Positions 11,477-21,281 of a DNA stretch of 64,000 nucleotides are shown piece after piece. Made by a program: the position numbers and the translations under genes. The notes beneath the pieces are model-generated. The model had not been told where the DNA came from and searched no databases. It saw only the letters and a list, made by a program, of their open reading frames with translations. The stretch lies in contig OW051492.1 of the NCBI GenBank assembly GCA_932521035.1, forward strand, positions 5,580,001-5,644,000, written 5' to 3'. How positions within the stretch are numbered: position 1 is the stretch's first letter; the number at the start of each line of letters is the position of its first letter. The DNA comes from Oscheius dolichura. Lineage: Eukaryota; Nematoda; Chromadorea; Rhabditida; Rhabditidae.

Positions 11477-12673
11477 ATGATTAGCAGATCCCTATGGCTG
11501 GCTCATTCAAGCGATTTCCTCCATGCGATGTGGTCCCTCGGTCTTCTCGCTGATATTTTTACTACCGTCCAACTGGTTGACTTGAGCTGGCTGCCGTGGC
11601 TGACGGTGCACGTCCTCGTCTTCAGCTTCCTCACTGTCTGCGCCAAAAAGCAAAAGAAACGTGAGTCAGGCTTATCATCGTGTGCTAGATAAGGCGATGG
11701 ATAGACAAATAATTGTAGCACAGAAGTATTTTAGCATCGAAGGTTGCTCATAAAACAAACTCCTTCATGGCGCTGCCTCAAATTCCAAACGCGACCGCGC
11801 TGAGTGTCATAAAGGATCCATCGAAAGAGCCGTCGAAGCAGCAGGAAGTACAGAATGAGGAGGCCAAGAAGGAGAAGGAAAAGGAGAAGGAGGGGCACGA
11901 CGACCGGGAGGAGCGGAAGGAACTGAAGGAGGCCTTGAAACAGGGTGGAACGAAGGACTCGAAGAAGGAGACAGGATTCGAAAGACTCGGAGAACAGGAA
12001 GAGCAAGAGGAGAGGGGGTTGAGGAAGTCGGAGAAGGGCAAGGACAAGCTGGAGGAGGCCAAGACGCAGCCGGATGACAGCAACGAAAAGGTGGAAGTGA
12101 AGAAGACGGAGGAGACACAGCTGACGACGGGCAAGGCTCAGACGGCGAGCAAGTCGAAGGTGGACAAGACGAAACAGTCGAAGGAGAAGAAGTCGGAACG
12201 TACGGGCGACGATAAGGAGGACAAGAGAGAGGGCAAGGAGAAGTCGGAGGAGAAGAAGGAAGAGAAGAAGGAGGAGGAGAAGAAAGAGGTGAAGAAGCAG
12301 GACGACTTCGAGATCAACATGCCCGACATCCGCTGGGAGGCCGAGGAGGGACAGGCTACCTTCAAAGTGACAAACCACAGTGGCAAGCGCGTCGCCTACA
12401 AGATTAAGATCAGCGACGCCAACATCTACAGGTACTGCCCCCTCTTATCTCCCTAGCCAATTCCGTCTTTTCAGTGTTCTCCCGGTCTACGGCTTCCTCG
12501 ACGACAAGGAGTCGAAGGACGTGACCGTCGTCCGTCAGAAGGCGCCCATCAAGGACGACACACTGGCTATCATGTTCTGTGAGGCGACGCCCGAGGAGAC
12601 GGGAAGTGCGGAGATTTTCAAGAAGCCCGGCGCCAAGCCGCAGCACAAGATGCTCCCTATGCTCAAAAAATAA
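11477..12673 (+). CDS. membrane-anchored MSP-domain protein with a charged Lys/Glu linker
   Basis: Three exons, 11477-11660, 11735-12431 and 12475-12673, encode 359 aa in frame. Residues about 20-55 form one hydrophobic segment (WLPWLTVHVLVFSFLTVCA) followed by KKQKK, a typical anchor with a cytosolic basic stop. About 200 residues rich in Lys/Glu follow (KEEKKEEKKEEEKKE style), probably extended or coiled. The last 110 residues are a major-sperm-protein fold (FEINMPDIRWEAEEGQATF, TNHSGKRVAYKIK, KPGAKPQHK). MSP domains in VAP-type and sperm proteins bind partners or polymerise. An MSP domain on a long spacer recalls VAP topology reversed (anchor at the N terminus). The TAA stop sits inside AATAAA (12669-12674). 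Exon 1 is supported by splice phase and the anchor; an internal ATG in exon 2 (11767) is a possible second start. Confidence 0.85.
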
Positions 12674-12674
12674 A
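12669..12674 (+). terminator. polyadenylation signal overlapping the stop codon
   Basis: AATAAA spans the TAA stop of the MSP-domain gene, so the 3' UTR is predicted to be only about 10-30 nt. Confidence 0.6.
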
Positions 12675-12919
12675 GCACGTTTACAGACATATATTGTTTT
12701 TTCTCCCTTTCTTTTCTATTGATATCACATTGAGCATGCTATCCTCGTTCATGTAATAGGTGATAGAATCATTACATTTATTTACAAATAATCTCTGGCA
12801 ACAATGTACAGTTCTCACTTCTTGTCCCAGAAGGCCTCCATTATCAGCGCACTCCTCTCCGGTGGGATTCGGAATTCGATTCGTCCACCCTCCGATCGAA
12901 AACTGTAGTTTACTGTCAT

Positions 12920-14803
12920 TTATTCGAGCTGGGAAGCAACGAACCTTGGACTGGAACTCATATCGGGGGTGGGGTTGAGACATTGTTTTTCCGGTTTGCC
13001 TCCCTCGGTCAGTTTGATCTTCTTCGGCCGGAATGAGAGGAAGAACTCATTGACGCGTTGACGAAGGTAATAGTGTCGGCGGAGACATATCTAGAGGGGA
13101 GTGAGAGACGGGGGCGAGGGCTCACGATTGGATGGCAGAGGGCATGGAGAGAGGGCAGGGCGAAGACAAGGGTCGAGAGATTGTACTGGCCGACGGAGAT
13201 GGTCCTCTGGGCACGGAGGTCTCTCACCGGGATGATCAGGCACAGGTAGGAGAGGTAGACGACCGCGTGGAGCACGGCCGACGGCAGCAGCATCTCTGTA
13301 CTACGGTAGGCCTCGTAGATCTGAAAAACGTTTCTCGACATGCAAGACCCCCATCGGTCTGTTTCCTCATACTCTCCATTGAAAACATACCTGGAACCTC
13401 TGGTTCAAAGAGTACTTTGCAGTATTAATCCCAAGGGAATCCGCCTCGCTTCTACTCAAAATAAGGACATAGCCGAAGAGACTGATTGTCGCGGCTTCGA
13501 CCACCGCGCAGATGGAGATGCGGAGGAGCTGGGACTGTCTGTCGGAGAGGGACACCCCGTCGCAGATACACTGGCCCTCGTCTCTAAACGGTAGCCTCGG
13601 TGGATGATAATGGCGGTGGCCTACGTCAGACTGAGGACGAAGTTCACGGTGACGAAGATGGCGGCTGACCAGGCCATGATGAAGACGACCTGAAGGGGAT
13701 TCTGGTGTTTGAGGACCGGATACAAAATGAGGCAATAAGATTGGGAAATAACGGAGAACCCTGCCGGAGTTCAGCGACTAATTATAATTAGAGAGAACCA
13801 CGAACCTTGACGTAGTTGCTGACTGCGCCGGAAGGGATCCGATGCTTCGTGGCTATCAGACGCTCCACTCCGACGGCCGACATGAGAAGAGAAGTCGCCG
13901 CATCCCAGGGTACCATTCCGGCATTTATAACAGTGCAGTAGCTGCTGCAAAGGGTGTCTTTGTTTGCAAAAGGTGGGAGTTTCTGCTTTGCTGGAAGCAC
14001 TCTTAGGCTGAATGGCTAATATGCTAGTCCCCCGTTCCAAAAGAACATATGCCACGAGATGAAAAACGACGCTGACAGGATCATCCTTCATAGTTTGCCT
14101 CCTCCGCCCTAATTATGGTCACGTGACCTCAGAAAAGACCAAAGTTATGGAGCAGCACTGGGGACAAGCGAGCCATCCCCGAATAGGAGGGGCACCCCGT
14201 CCGTTCCATTAGAGGATCCAAGCCGCCATCCGATTGGCCGTTAGCATTTCCTCCCCGGCAAAATTACAAATTCTCTCGTAGGGGGATAGCAATAAAAGAA
14301 GCCGGCCGAGTCGGTTATAATTGTCGGATGTCAACTGACCTGTGCACGGGGTGAGAGGGGAAGCCGAAGAAGCCCAGATGGAAGAAGTAGAAGTTGTAGA
14401 GCAGGCCAGCGGCAGACTCCATGGCGAAGCAGAAGGACACCGAGCAGAGCAGCAGCCTCATATTCCGGTGGAGGACACCACTCCGCTGAAAACGAGCAGT
14501 TTCCGGATGGCGGAGTTCTTTTGAACCCCCGCGCTAATTCATCGTCCGACCACCCAAAGAAAAGGTGATTGCCGGCCACTAAAGTCACTTACTCACCGCG
14601 CAAATGAACATAAACAGAAAGTTGGCACAGATGGCCGCGACATTTAGAAGAGAGATGAGACTCTGCAAGAAGAACCAGCCCAAGTCGCCCGTCTGCCCGG
14701 CCAAAGGACATGTCGCATCTGAAAGAGAGAGGATCTTCTGGGGACAGAAGAAGAAGGACTCACTTCTCCCGAAGTGCAGACGATGCCGGAGGATGTCGTG
14801 CAT
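12920..14803 (-). CDS. 7TM serpentine chemoreceptor, nematode Sra/Sre-like
   Basis: Minus-strand exons begin 14803-14764, 14718-14597, 14485-14340 and 13944-13806 and continue to a TAA at 12922-12920. The first four close in phase. The N terminus carries an N-glycosylation triplet (NAT) before TM1 (LISLLNVAAICANFLFMFIC). TM2 follows HRNMRLLLCSVSF, the segment after TM3 reads VERLIATKHR, and TM4 is in FIMAWSAAIFVTVNFVLSL. The YSLNQRFQ/YEA motif precedes TM6, TM7 ends in LPSLHALCHPI, and a basic tail follows. That order and the YSLxxRFQ motif resemble nematode Sra-superfamily odorant receptors. The junction after exon 4 (around 13770-13806) did not resolve in phase, so that boundary is uncertain. 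The stop codon again sits in AATAAA. Confidence 0.75.
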
Positions 14804-15787
14804 CTGGAGATATACTCATAAAAGAGAGGAAAATAGGGAAAAGAATCGGATAAAACGGTACAAAACGAGACGAGGAGAGGAGACCGGGGAGAGAGGCTCA
14901 ATTAATTTATCTGACCCGCCCCGTCCAAAATCCAACCGCCTTCTCCTTCCGCTGCAATTAGGAGAAACACACAAAATTGTAGGAAATACGAGTCATAGGA
15001 GTACTCGCAGAAAGCGAAGTGCAACATCACATGGGGCGGGGCCAGCTGTCATGGAATCCCTTGGAGCTGTGTTAAGAGAGGAGGAAGACTATCTGCCCCT
15101 TGTATATTAGAGAGGAAAGGGAGGAGAAGGAGCAGGAGGAGGGTGTGTGCTGTTTGAATATTTGAAGATAGCGGGATTAGAGAGAATGATCTCGTTAGAA
15201 CTCTTTTTTTCGCCCCGGAGGGACAGGTGCTCGTGGGATGAAGTTAGCCGGTTCTCGAAATGCATGGAGGTCTCCGTGAAAGGCGAAAAGCCACGGGGGC
15301 AGTGTTATTTTTGATGAGCTCCCTGAATATAGCCGGCCCTTTTCTATTTACGTTGACATTTCGACTTCCGACCCAAAATAGAAGGGGCCTCCCCGGATTA
15401 TGCCCGTTCGTTGGTCGGGAATTGTCCGACTGATACGGGGATTGACCGGAGCACGGCAGAATTAAAGAGAAGGAAGCACTCTGCCGACGACGACGAGGTG
15501 TCCCGTGGTGCCATTGTGGAGGCGAACAAGGCAGGGGATAAGCGGACTCTTGGCTGAATAGGTAAGGCGTCCGGGGGAGAAACTCGAGCCCTTATAATTA
15601 ACCACGGCCGGAGGGGTGAAAGGCGATCGCCGCCAACAACTGGAATGCGTCCGAAACACATGGTTTGAGATGGGCTGGGAATGGCTGAGCCTGACATATA
15701 CACCGTTTTTATTCGATTGCCGCCGGGGTGGTACGATCAGGGCAGTGACGACGAATTGTACCCCTCTCGTACCAATTAGCAGACGAA
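14804..15787. other. intergenic stretch left of the TIR-bounded segment
   Basis: About 1 kb with only short shadow frames. It should contain the promoter of the minus-strand chemoreceptor. I see no coding support. Confidence 0.4.
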
Positions 15788-15853
15788 AGTAGTATAATGG
15801 GTCTCTAGGGCGCCGCCGCCATCTTCAAATTTAGCAATTTTTAACATTTTTTG
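15788..15853 (+). repeat. left 66-bp terminal inverted repeat
   Basis: Matches the reverse complement of 19277-19342 except for two transitions. It contains a GC-rich core (GGGCGCCGCCGCCATCTTC) and an A/T-rich inner part. On its minus strand the core reads GAAGATGGCGGC, which fits the YY1-type motif AAGATGGCGGC. Confidence 0.8.
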
Positions 15854-16445
15854 CGACTGGGAAAAAGATTCCGAGCATCAATAAATGATCGTAACGGGCG
15901 TCTTTCTTCTCTGTTTGGTCACAAGGGGGTGTTCCCTTAGAATGATCACCCAGGGGTTATTTGGTTTGCCAAACCGCGTTACCGACGTTTTCAAAAGCCC
16001 ACGTGTCGGCCGGGCCTCTTTGACTAATCCCCCTCTCCATAAATGCCGCCATCGTCCTCTTCGCCTCGCCGTCCTTCTCACTTTTGAACGGTTCATTTGC
16101 AAGCGAACGGCCAGGAAATGCGCCAAGAAGGCGGAAATTCGAGCTGCAACCCAACGGGATATAACAAAAAAAGGCGAGAGAATATCCGTTGGCTTGGCAC
16201 ATCTTCCATCTCTCCAAAGTTTATTCCGTTTTGGTCGAGAGGAAAAGGGTGACGGAACTCTGGTGCGAGCTGCCTGATCCCGCCCCCCGGACTGATAATC
16301 TGCCTCGTTATTCTAGAGATCAGGCGGATCTCCTCATCCAGGCCAGAACTTTTAGACTCACGAGTCGCTTTGTTTCTTTTGAAAGGAACTGTTTTATGAA
16401 AGACAATGCTGGCCCGAATAACCGAACACCGCGTAGTTCTTCTCA
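15854..16445 (+). repeat. 592-bp inverted duplicate of the TTBK 3' end and downstream flank
   Basis: This stretch is the reverse complement of about 19467-20057. It begins with the last codons of the TTBK gene (reading DWEKDSEHQ then TAA) and continues through about 560 bp of its downstream flank. Translations of matching frames in the two copies are identical over 80-130 residues, so the copies are almost or fully identical. The inner break falls at the shared GTAGTTCTTCTC. The copy holds only about 10 codons and is not a gene. Confidence 0.85.
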
Positions 16446-17752
16446 CACTAACTTCTGGGGAAATGAAATTTGAACATCCCAATCAGGAATTCGAAGAAAT
16501 TGATGGAATGGAACATCTTCAAATCTCATCACCCAACCCACACGGTACACTGTCTGATAGTGTGCAGAATTAAATGAAATCAGACATCTGAAGAAATAAA
16601 GACAAAATAATAAAAGTGTCGTTGGTAAAATGCACTAAGAAAAAAAGGCCTTTTTTCAACAAGCAACAAACTAGCCTGTGTTATGAAGAGCGTCAATATT
16701 AGATCGATGATTATGTATGGAACTAATGTCGATAACGCTGATAGCGATGATGAATAAAATATGGTCGTGTAATATATTTTTATCTAAAATGAACAAAAAA
16801 AACCTGTTGCCGTCGTTGTTGATGACGCTATTCTTCTTGCCAACGTAGCAGACCTCCGGGAGTAGTAGAAAACCTGAAAAGATACCATGAACACATGTTG
16901 AGAGAACAAAAAGCGAAGCAAGTAACAAACAAACATCAAAATCAACCAAAAATGAAAAAAAAATAACCGCAACAAAAGGAACGCGCGTTGGATCAAACGA
17001 GTGTAAACAGCGGACAAACGGCGCTTTTGTTCTACGGATTACGGTAACCACCGTTGTAGACGTTTAGTAGCTTGATCCAGACATACATAGTTGGAGTTCT
17101 TGGTCTTGTTCGATGCAGAAAAAAATGCTGATCCGGAAGTAATTTTTTCGGAGCAATCTGTTCAGCTTTTGATATAGAAAAAACAGGAAAAATGTATATC
17201 TTTTTTGTGATACATTTGTATGGACCCAAAAAATTACTTCCGGGTCATTAAAATATGCTCTTTCGAATGCAATTTACAGAAAATTATATAAATGTGCAGT
17301 TCTCTCTACTAAACGTCTACAAAGTTGTTCGGGCTGTAGAACAAAAATTGCGCTGGTTCCGGAACGATGACAGCGGCGGAAGGCGTTGTTCAGCGGCGGC
17401 GAGCTGTGAAGGAGTTCTGTAATATAAGGGACGCTTAGTTTTTGTTTTAATTTTTTCTCTCCTTTTCTTTCCATAAGAATTGTAAAACTTATGCTGGCCA
17501 ATAAATTTATTGTGTTAATTCATAAATCAACTAGTGCAACTTAAAAACTTTAAGCAAGGCAGATCATTCTTTAAAAAGCTTGTAATCAAACACTAGCTTC
17601 GTAGAAAGAAAATACATAGACTTCCCTTTCTTCTGTAGCTCGCGCTGATCTTTGCTAGATATTCACATTAAAACTTAAAAACTTGTTTTTTATATAATTA
17701 TTTTACAAATTTATTATTTATCAAAATTGTTTTTTATTTGCCATATTTCAGA
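16446..17752. other. AT-rich non-coding stretch inside the TIR-bounded segment
   Basis: About 1.3 kb, strongly AT-rich, with abrupt composition change at 16446. No frame or splice pattern was convincing. It probably contains the upstream region of the gene that starts at 17753. Confidence 0.4.
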
Positions 17753-18837
17753 ATGCTTCGGTTGTTTTGTGGTTATCAGTTGGCAACTACTGTCAGCAAT
17801 CTAAGAATGGTAAGCTATTTTGATAGTAAAAAAGGCTTCTAATAAACAGAGTTACGAAATGTTTTTATGATAATCACGTAATTCACATAAATAACTCATT
17901 TTAATTTTAGATCCACGGCAAGCAGCTCATTTACACCGTCGACATGTTGAAAGAAAGAGCCAACGGATACTTGGCTGATAACGATACTGCTCAAGCCTCT
18001 GAGAAGTCATTCCAAGTATATATTTTTTCAATTTTATTTTTAATGTAAGTCAATGCATTGGAAGTTATAGCACTTTCTGCTTAGACTTCTAATCTTTATT
18101 AAATTATTTCTAGGCCACCAAACTTGCTCTGATGGGTTATGTCAAAAGGCTTGAGGAAACGACTGACGTCGAAATTATTCCAAAACACCTACCCAATCCA
18201 TGGACTTACAAAGCTTTCTCCAAACTTTGTCGAATCATTAGGAAAAAAAGTAGAACCAGACGTGGCTCAAGCAATTGTAGCCGGTTGGACAACAGCATTT
18301 GAGTAAGATATATAATTTATGATCTTTTAAGTTGTTTTTTTTTTAGATTTCACGTGAAAGGATGGACACAAAATGATTTGTCAGTGGAGGAAGTTAAATC
18401 AGACATCCCGTATGTTTTCAGGTAAAATAAAGTTATTTATTTGGATTATTATTTGTAGATTCATTGACATTGTCGATCGCGAATTGAACGTCAATCTTGA
18501 AATGGCCACCTATGTCAAAGAAAATTTATTCACCATTGACATCGATGAAGTCGCATCTGAAATATATGAGGTTATTATTGAAACAAAATATAATAGTTTA
18601 TATATTTATAGGAGGCGAAAAATGGAAAGGTGACTTAACTTTTGCAAAACTTCAAGATGAGAAAAGATCTGGTAAATTTTATTTCTTTTTATTCATTTTT
18701 AAACAACTAAATTTTAGCTCATGGAACTAAATGCACTTTATAAGCGAAAATATTCAGAAGATCTTACGGATGTTCTGTTCAGAAATAAGGATGAATTCAA
18801 AAAAAAATTTTTGTATGGAGGTTTTTTTTTTGAATAA
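17753..18837 (+). CDS. unrecognised 214-residue protein, nine exons, inside the AT-rich segment
   Basis: Exons 17753-17809, 17911-18015, 18114-18167, 18214-18302, 18347-18421, 18459-18570, 18612-18629, 18657-18671 and 18718-18837 sum to 645 nt with all phases matching. Two introns are weak calls (46 nt at 18168-18213 and 27 nt at 18630-18656), but each is needed to keep the frame. The N terminus (MLRLFCGYQLATTVSNLRM) could be a mitochondrial targeting sequence. The rest is soluble and mostly helical in character (TYVKENLFTIDIDEVASEI, KYSEDLTDVLFRNKDEF). I do not recognise the family. The stop sits in AATAAA. Codon use is AT-rich, unlike the TTBK genes beside it. Confidence 0.6.
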
Positions 18838-19276
18838 ATGTTGATAGCTATTGTATTGATAATATAAATATTGATCGAAATCATCTATCTAATCGAGTCC
18901 AAATTTACAATTCCAACTTCTCTTGATAAGATATTATCCGGTAAAATGTCTCGCATAAAAACACCTCGAAAATTGTTGATTTTTAGTTGTTTTACGAGGC
19001 TTAAGAGATCGATGTTGGTTAGTGCTTTCAGGTCTTTTCGGAAGGTGGTCATTTAATAGGAGGCTTTTTATTTAAATTCTGTTTGCTAAAAATTTGCAAT
19101 AATTGAATGTTTTGTTTGTTACACTAGCATTTAGGTTGAAAAGAACAAGAAAAATATTAAAAATGGCGAAAAAATGGTAGCCTTCTGTCGATGTAAATCC
19201 TGGCGCCTTTTTAAAGGGCTAACCCTTTGCAATCAAAAAATTGTTTGGTTTTGAGTAAAATCTGCTTATTTTAGCA
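18838..19276. other. AT-rich 3' flank of the island gene
   Basis: No coding frame or RNA gene supported. It ends at the right terminal inverted repeat. Confidence 0.35.
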
Positions 19277-19342
19277 CAAAAAATGTTAAAAACTGCTAAA
19301 TTTGAAGATGGCGGCGGCGCCCTAGAGATCCATTATACTACT
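19277..19342 (-). repeat. right 66-bp terminal inverted repeat
   Basis: Reverse complement of 15788-15853 with two transitions (about 97% identity). GC-rich, ordinary-looking DNA resumes immediately at 19343. Confidence 0.8.
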
Positions 19343-19466
19343 GACGGAATTTGCACACTTACTGAGTTATCGCCATTCTTCACTTCCTTTCCGATGTAAA
19401 CAGTCAGGGGACAGGAGACGGGCTACAGGGAGCAGGGGGCAATCGGGAGATGGACGGCTGTTTACG

Positions 19467-20057
19467 GAGAAGAACTACGCGGTGTTCGGTTATTCGGGCC
19501 AGCATTGTCTTTCATAAAACAGTTCCTTTCAAAAGAAACAAAGCGACTCGTGAGTCTAAAAGTTCTGGCCTGGATGAGGAGATCCGCCTGATCTCTAGAA
19601 TAACGAGGCAGATTATCAGTCCGGGGGGCGGGATCAGGCAGCTCGCACCAGAGTTCCGTCACCCTTTTCCTCTCGACCAAAACGGAATAAACTTTGGAGA
19701 GATGGAAGATGTGCCAAGCCAACGGATATTCTCTCGCCTTTTTTTGTTATATCCCGTTGGGTTGCAGCTCGAATTTCCGCCTTCTTGGCGCATTTCCTGG
19801 CCGTTCGCTTGCAAATGAACCGTTCAAAAGTGAGAAGGACGGCGAGGCGAAGAGGACGATGGCGGCATTTATGGAGAGGGGGATTAGTCAAAGAGGCCCG
19901 GCCGACACGTGGGCTTTTGAAAACGTCGGTAACGCGGTTTGGCAAACCAAATAACCCCTGGGTGATCATTCTAAGGGAACACCCCCTTGTGACCAAACAG
20001 AGAAGAAAGACGCCCGTTACGATCATTTATTGATGCTCGGAATCTTTTTCCCAGTCG
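19467..20057 (-). repeat. TTBK 3' end and flank, source copy of the inverted duplicate
   Basis: The partner of 15854-16445. It is contiguous with the full TTBK gene, so this is the likely source copy. A 124-bp piece (19343-19466) separates it from the right terminal repeat, while the left duplicate abuts its terminal repeat directly. A simple mirror duplication of the whole end would not give that order. Confidence 0.8.
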
Positions 20058-21043
20058 TACGCGTCGTCGATATTGCCGCCGACCTGCTTGCAGGACTCCT
20101 TCAACATCCGATAGGCGAAGTCGTAGTCCACGTGGTCCTGGTATTCCAGCGAGTGCAGGTAGTCGAAGAGCTTGACCAGGTTCTCCTTGCAGACCACACC
20201 CGCGAACAGCTGATCCTTGACGGGGCCGCCCTTCTTGCACTGCTCCTTCACTTGCTGCACATCGTTTTTCTCGGTCAGCTTCCTCCAGGGCAGCCCGTCC
20301 TTCAGGATGAGGTCCATCATCAAGTAGAACCACGACTCGCAGTCGTCCTTGTAGCCGCCTTCCAGGCCCTTGTGACACGACAGCGGGGCGAAGCGAACAG
20401 TTCCTTTGAACTTGACCTGGTTGCGCGGCGTCTTCAGCTCGTTCTTGTCGTTTAGAATCTTTCTCGCGATACCAAAGTCCAGGATGTAGATGGTGTGCCG
20501 TCTCTCGCCGAGGCCGCAGGCATAGTTGGCCGGCTTCAGGTCACGATGGATGAAGCCAATATTATGGAGGTCAGCGCACGACTCGAGACATTGCATGCTG
20601 GCGCCGAGTCCGGTGCAGATGCTGAAGACCTTGTCCCTCTGGGCAGCCTTGAGGTCGGCCAGACTCTTGCCCACCAGCTCCATCACAAGGAAGAAGTACG
20701 TGTCCTTCTTGCCCCTGTCCACGATCGAGGTGAAGTGAGTGGTGGTGACTTTGTTCTGTACGTGGAGTGCGTGAACCAGCTTCAAAATGGCAATTTCCAT
20801 CTTGAGCTTCGAGTGGATACGCGTCTCGATCTTCTTCTCCACCTTCATCGCGTAGTACACCGGCAGGGGCTTCTTGTCCTTATCCAGTTTGACCATCGTC
20901 GACGGCGGCGACAGGTCGATCACCTTGTAGACGGCGCCGAATCCTCCTTCGCCCAGCAGTTTGTCCACTTTGTACTTGGTCTTATTCGAGTCGACAACTG
21001 TGCCCTGCTTCAGCATAACGTCTTCTTCCTCCTCGTCTGACAT
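20027..21043 (-). CDS. intronless tau-tubulin-kinase-like (CK1 group) protein kinase
   Basis: A 338-residue uninterrupted frame. An acidic N terminus (MSDEEEEDV) leads into a complete kinase: glycine loop LGEGGFGAVYKV, lysine YAMKVEKK, catalytic HRDLKPANYA, and ILDFGIARK with DFG intact. CK1/TTBK features follow (GTVRFAPLSCHKG in place of APE, and DDCESWFYLMMD). This is the nematode TTBK-like layout, a family expanded in nematodes and often sperm-expressed. That is family knowledge and is not shown here. A 3' splice-like TTTAG lies just upstream of the ATG, so a 5' UTR intron or trans-splice site is possible. The stop lies inside AATAAA. The last codons and flank are duplicated at 15854-16445. 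Confidence 0.93.
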   Translation of the reverse strand: MSDEEEEDVMLKQGTVVDSNKTKYKVDKLLGEGGFGAVYKVIDLSPPSTMVKLDKDKKPLPVYYAMKVEKKIETRIHSKLKMEIAILKLVHALHVQNKVTTTHFTSIVDRGKKDTYFFLVMELVGKSLADLKAAQRDKVFSICTGLGASMQCLESCADLHNIGFIHRDLKPANYACGLGERRHTIYILDFGIARKILNDKNELKTPRNQVKFKGTVRFAPLSCHKGLEGGYKDDCESWFYLMMDLILKDGLPWRKLTEKNDVQQVKEQCKKGGPVKDQLFAGVVCKENLVKLFDYLHSLEYQDHVDYDFAYRMLKESCKQVGGNIDDAYDWEKDSEHQ

Positions 21044-21281
21044 GGCGAACGACTGGCCGAGCTAAACAACGAAAGTTAGTTAGATGCAGAAAGTTATAGT
21101 TTTTGTTGTTAACTTTGTAAAAGTTATGGAGACAACCCTTACCTATCGGTGAGAAAGTTGCCAATGGAGCAGGTGGCCGCTTTCCTTGTTTTTATACCTG
21201 TTCTGAGGGATTATGTCTGTCTGTCAAGCCGATTAGCTGGATAAGACAAGAGACCGTCATTTCACCTGTTGAGCTGGAGGT
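21044..21281. promoter_or_regulatory. shared 238-bp head-to-head region between the TTBK genes
   Basis: The two TTBK-like genes start back to back with 238 bp between ATGs, so their promoters must share this interval. No specific factor site was identified. Confidence 0.5.

Larger units (their letters stand above)
15788..19342. mobile_element. 3.55-kb AT-rich segment bounded by 66-bp terminal inverted repeats
   Basis: The ends at 15788-15853 and 19277-19342 are the same 66-bp sequence in inverted orientation with two mismatches, each starting AGTAGTATAATGG at the outer edge. The outside flanks are GACGAA on the left and GACGGA on the right, a possible imperfect 6-bp target duplication. Inside, from left, are a 592-bp inverted copy of the neighbouring TTBK gene tail, about 1.3 kb of AT-rich DNA, an intact nine-exon gene (17753-18837 +), and more AT-rich DNA. 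No transposase-like frame was seen. If it moved as a unit it would be a non-autonomous, gene-carrying element; a rearrangement near an older MITE pair is the alternative. Confidence 0.5.

Noticed and set aside
11731-12378. 215-residue leucine-rich frame on minus
   Set aside because: It is the antisense of the Lys/Glu-rich spacer of the MSP gene: AAG/GAG codons read backward as CTT/CTC. A compositional shadow.
15885-16277. 130-residue frame, present identically at 19634-20026 on the other strand
   Set aside because: It lies in the inverted duplicate of TTBK 3' flank. Identity between the copies reflects recent duplication, not coding constraint; overlapping frames on both strands are equally conserved and none resembles a protein family.
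17753-18300. A frameshifted pseudogene in the AT-rich segment
   Set aside because: The apparent frame change disappears if 18168-18213 is a 46-nt GT-AG intron; all nine exons then close in phase to a stop, so I call the gene intact.
20495-21040. 181-residue plus-strand frame opposite the TTBK gene
   Set aside because: Antisense shadow of a GC-rich kinase exon; no motif, and the kinase frame is complete and conserved.
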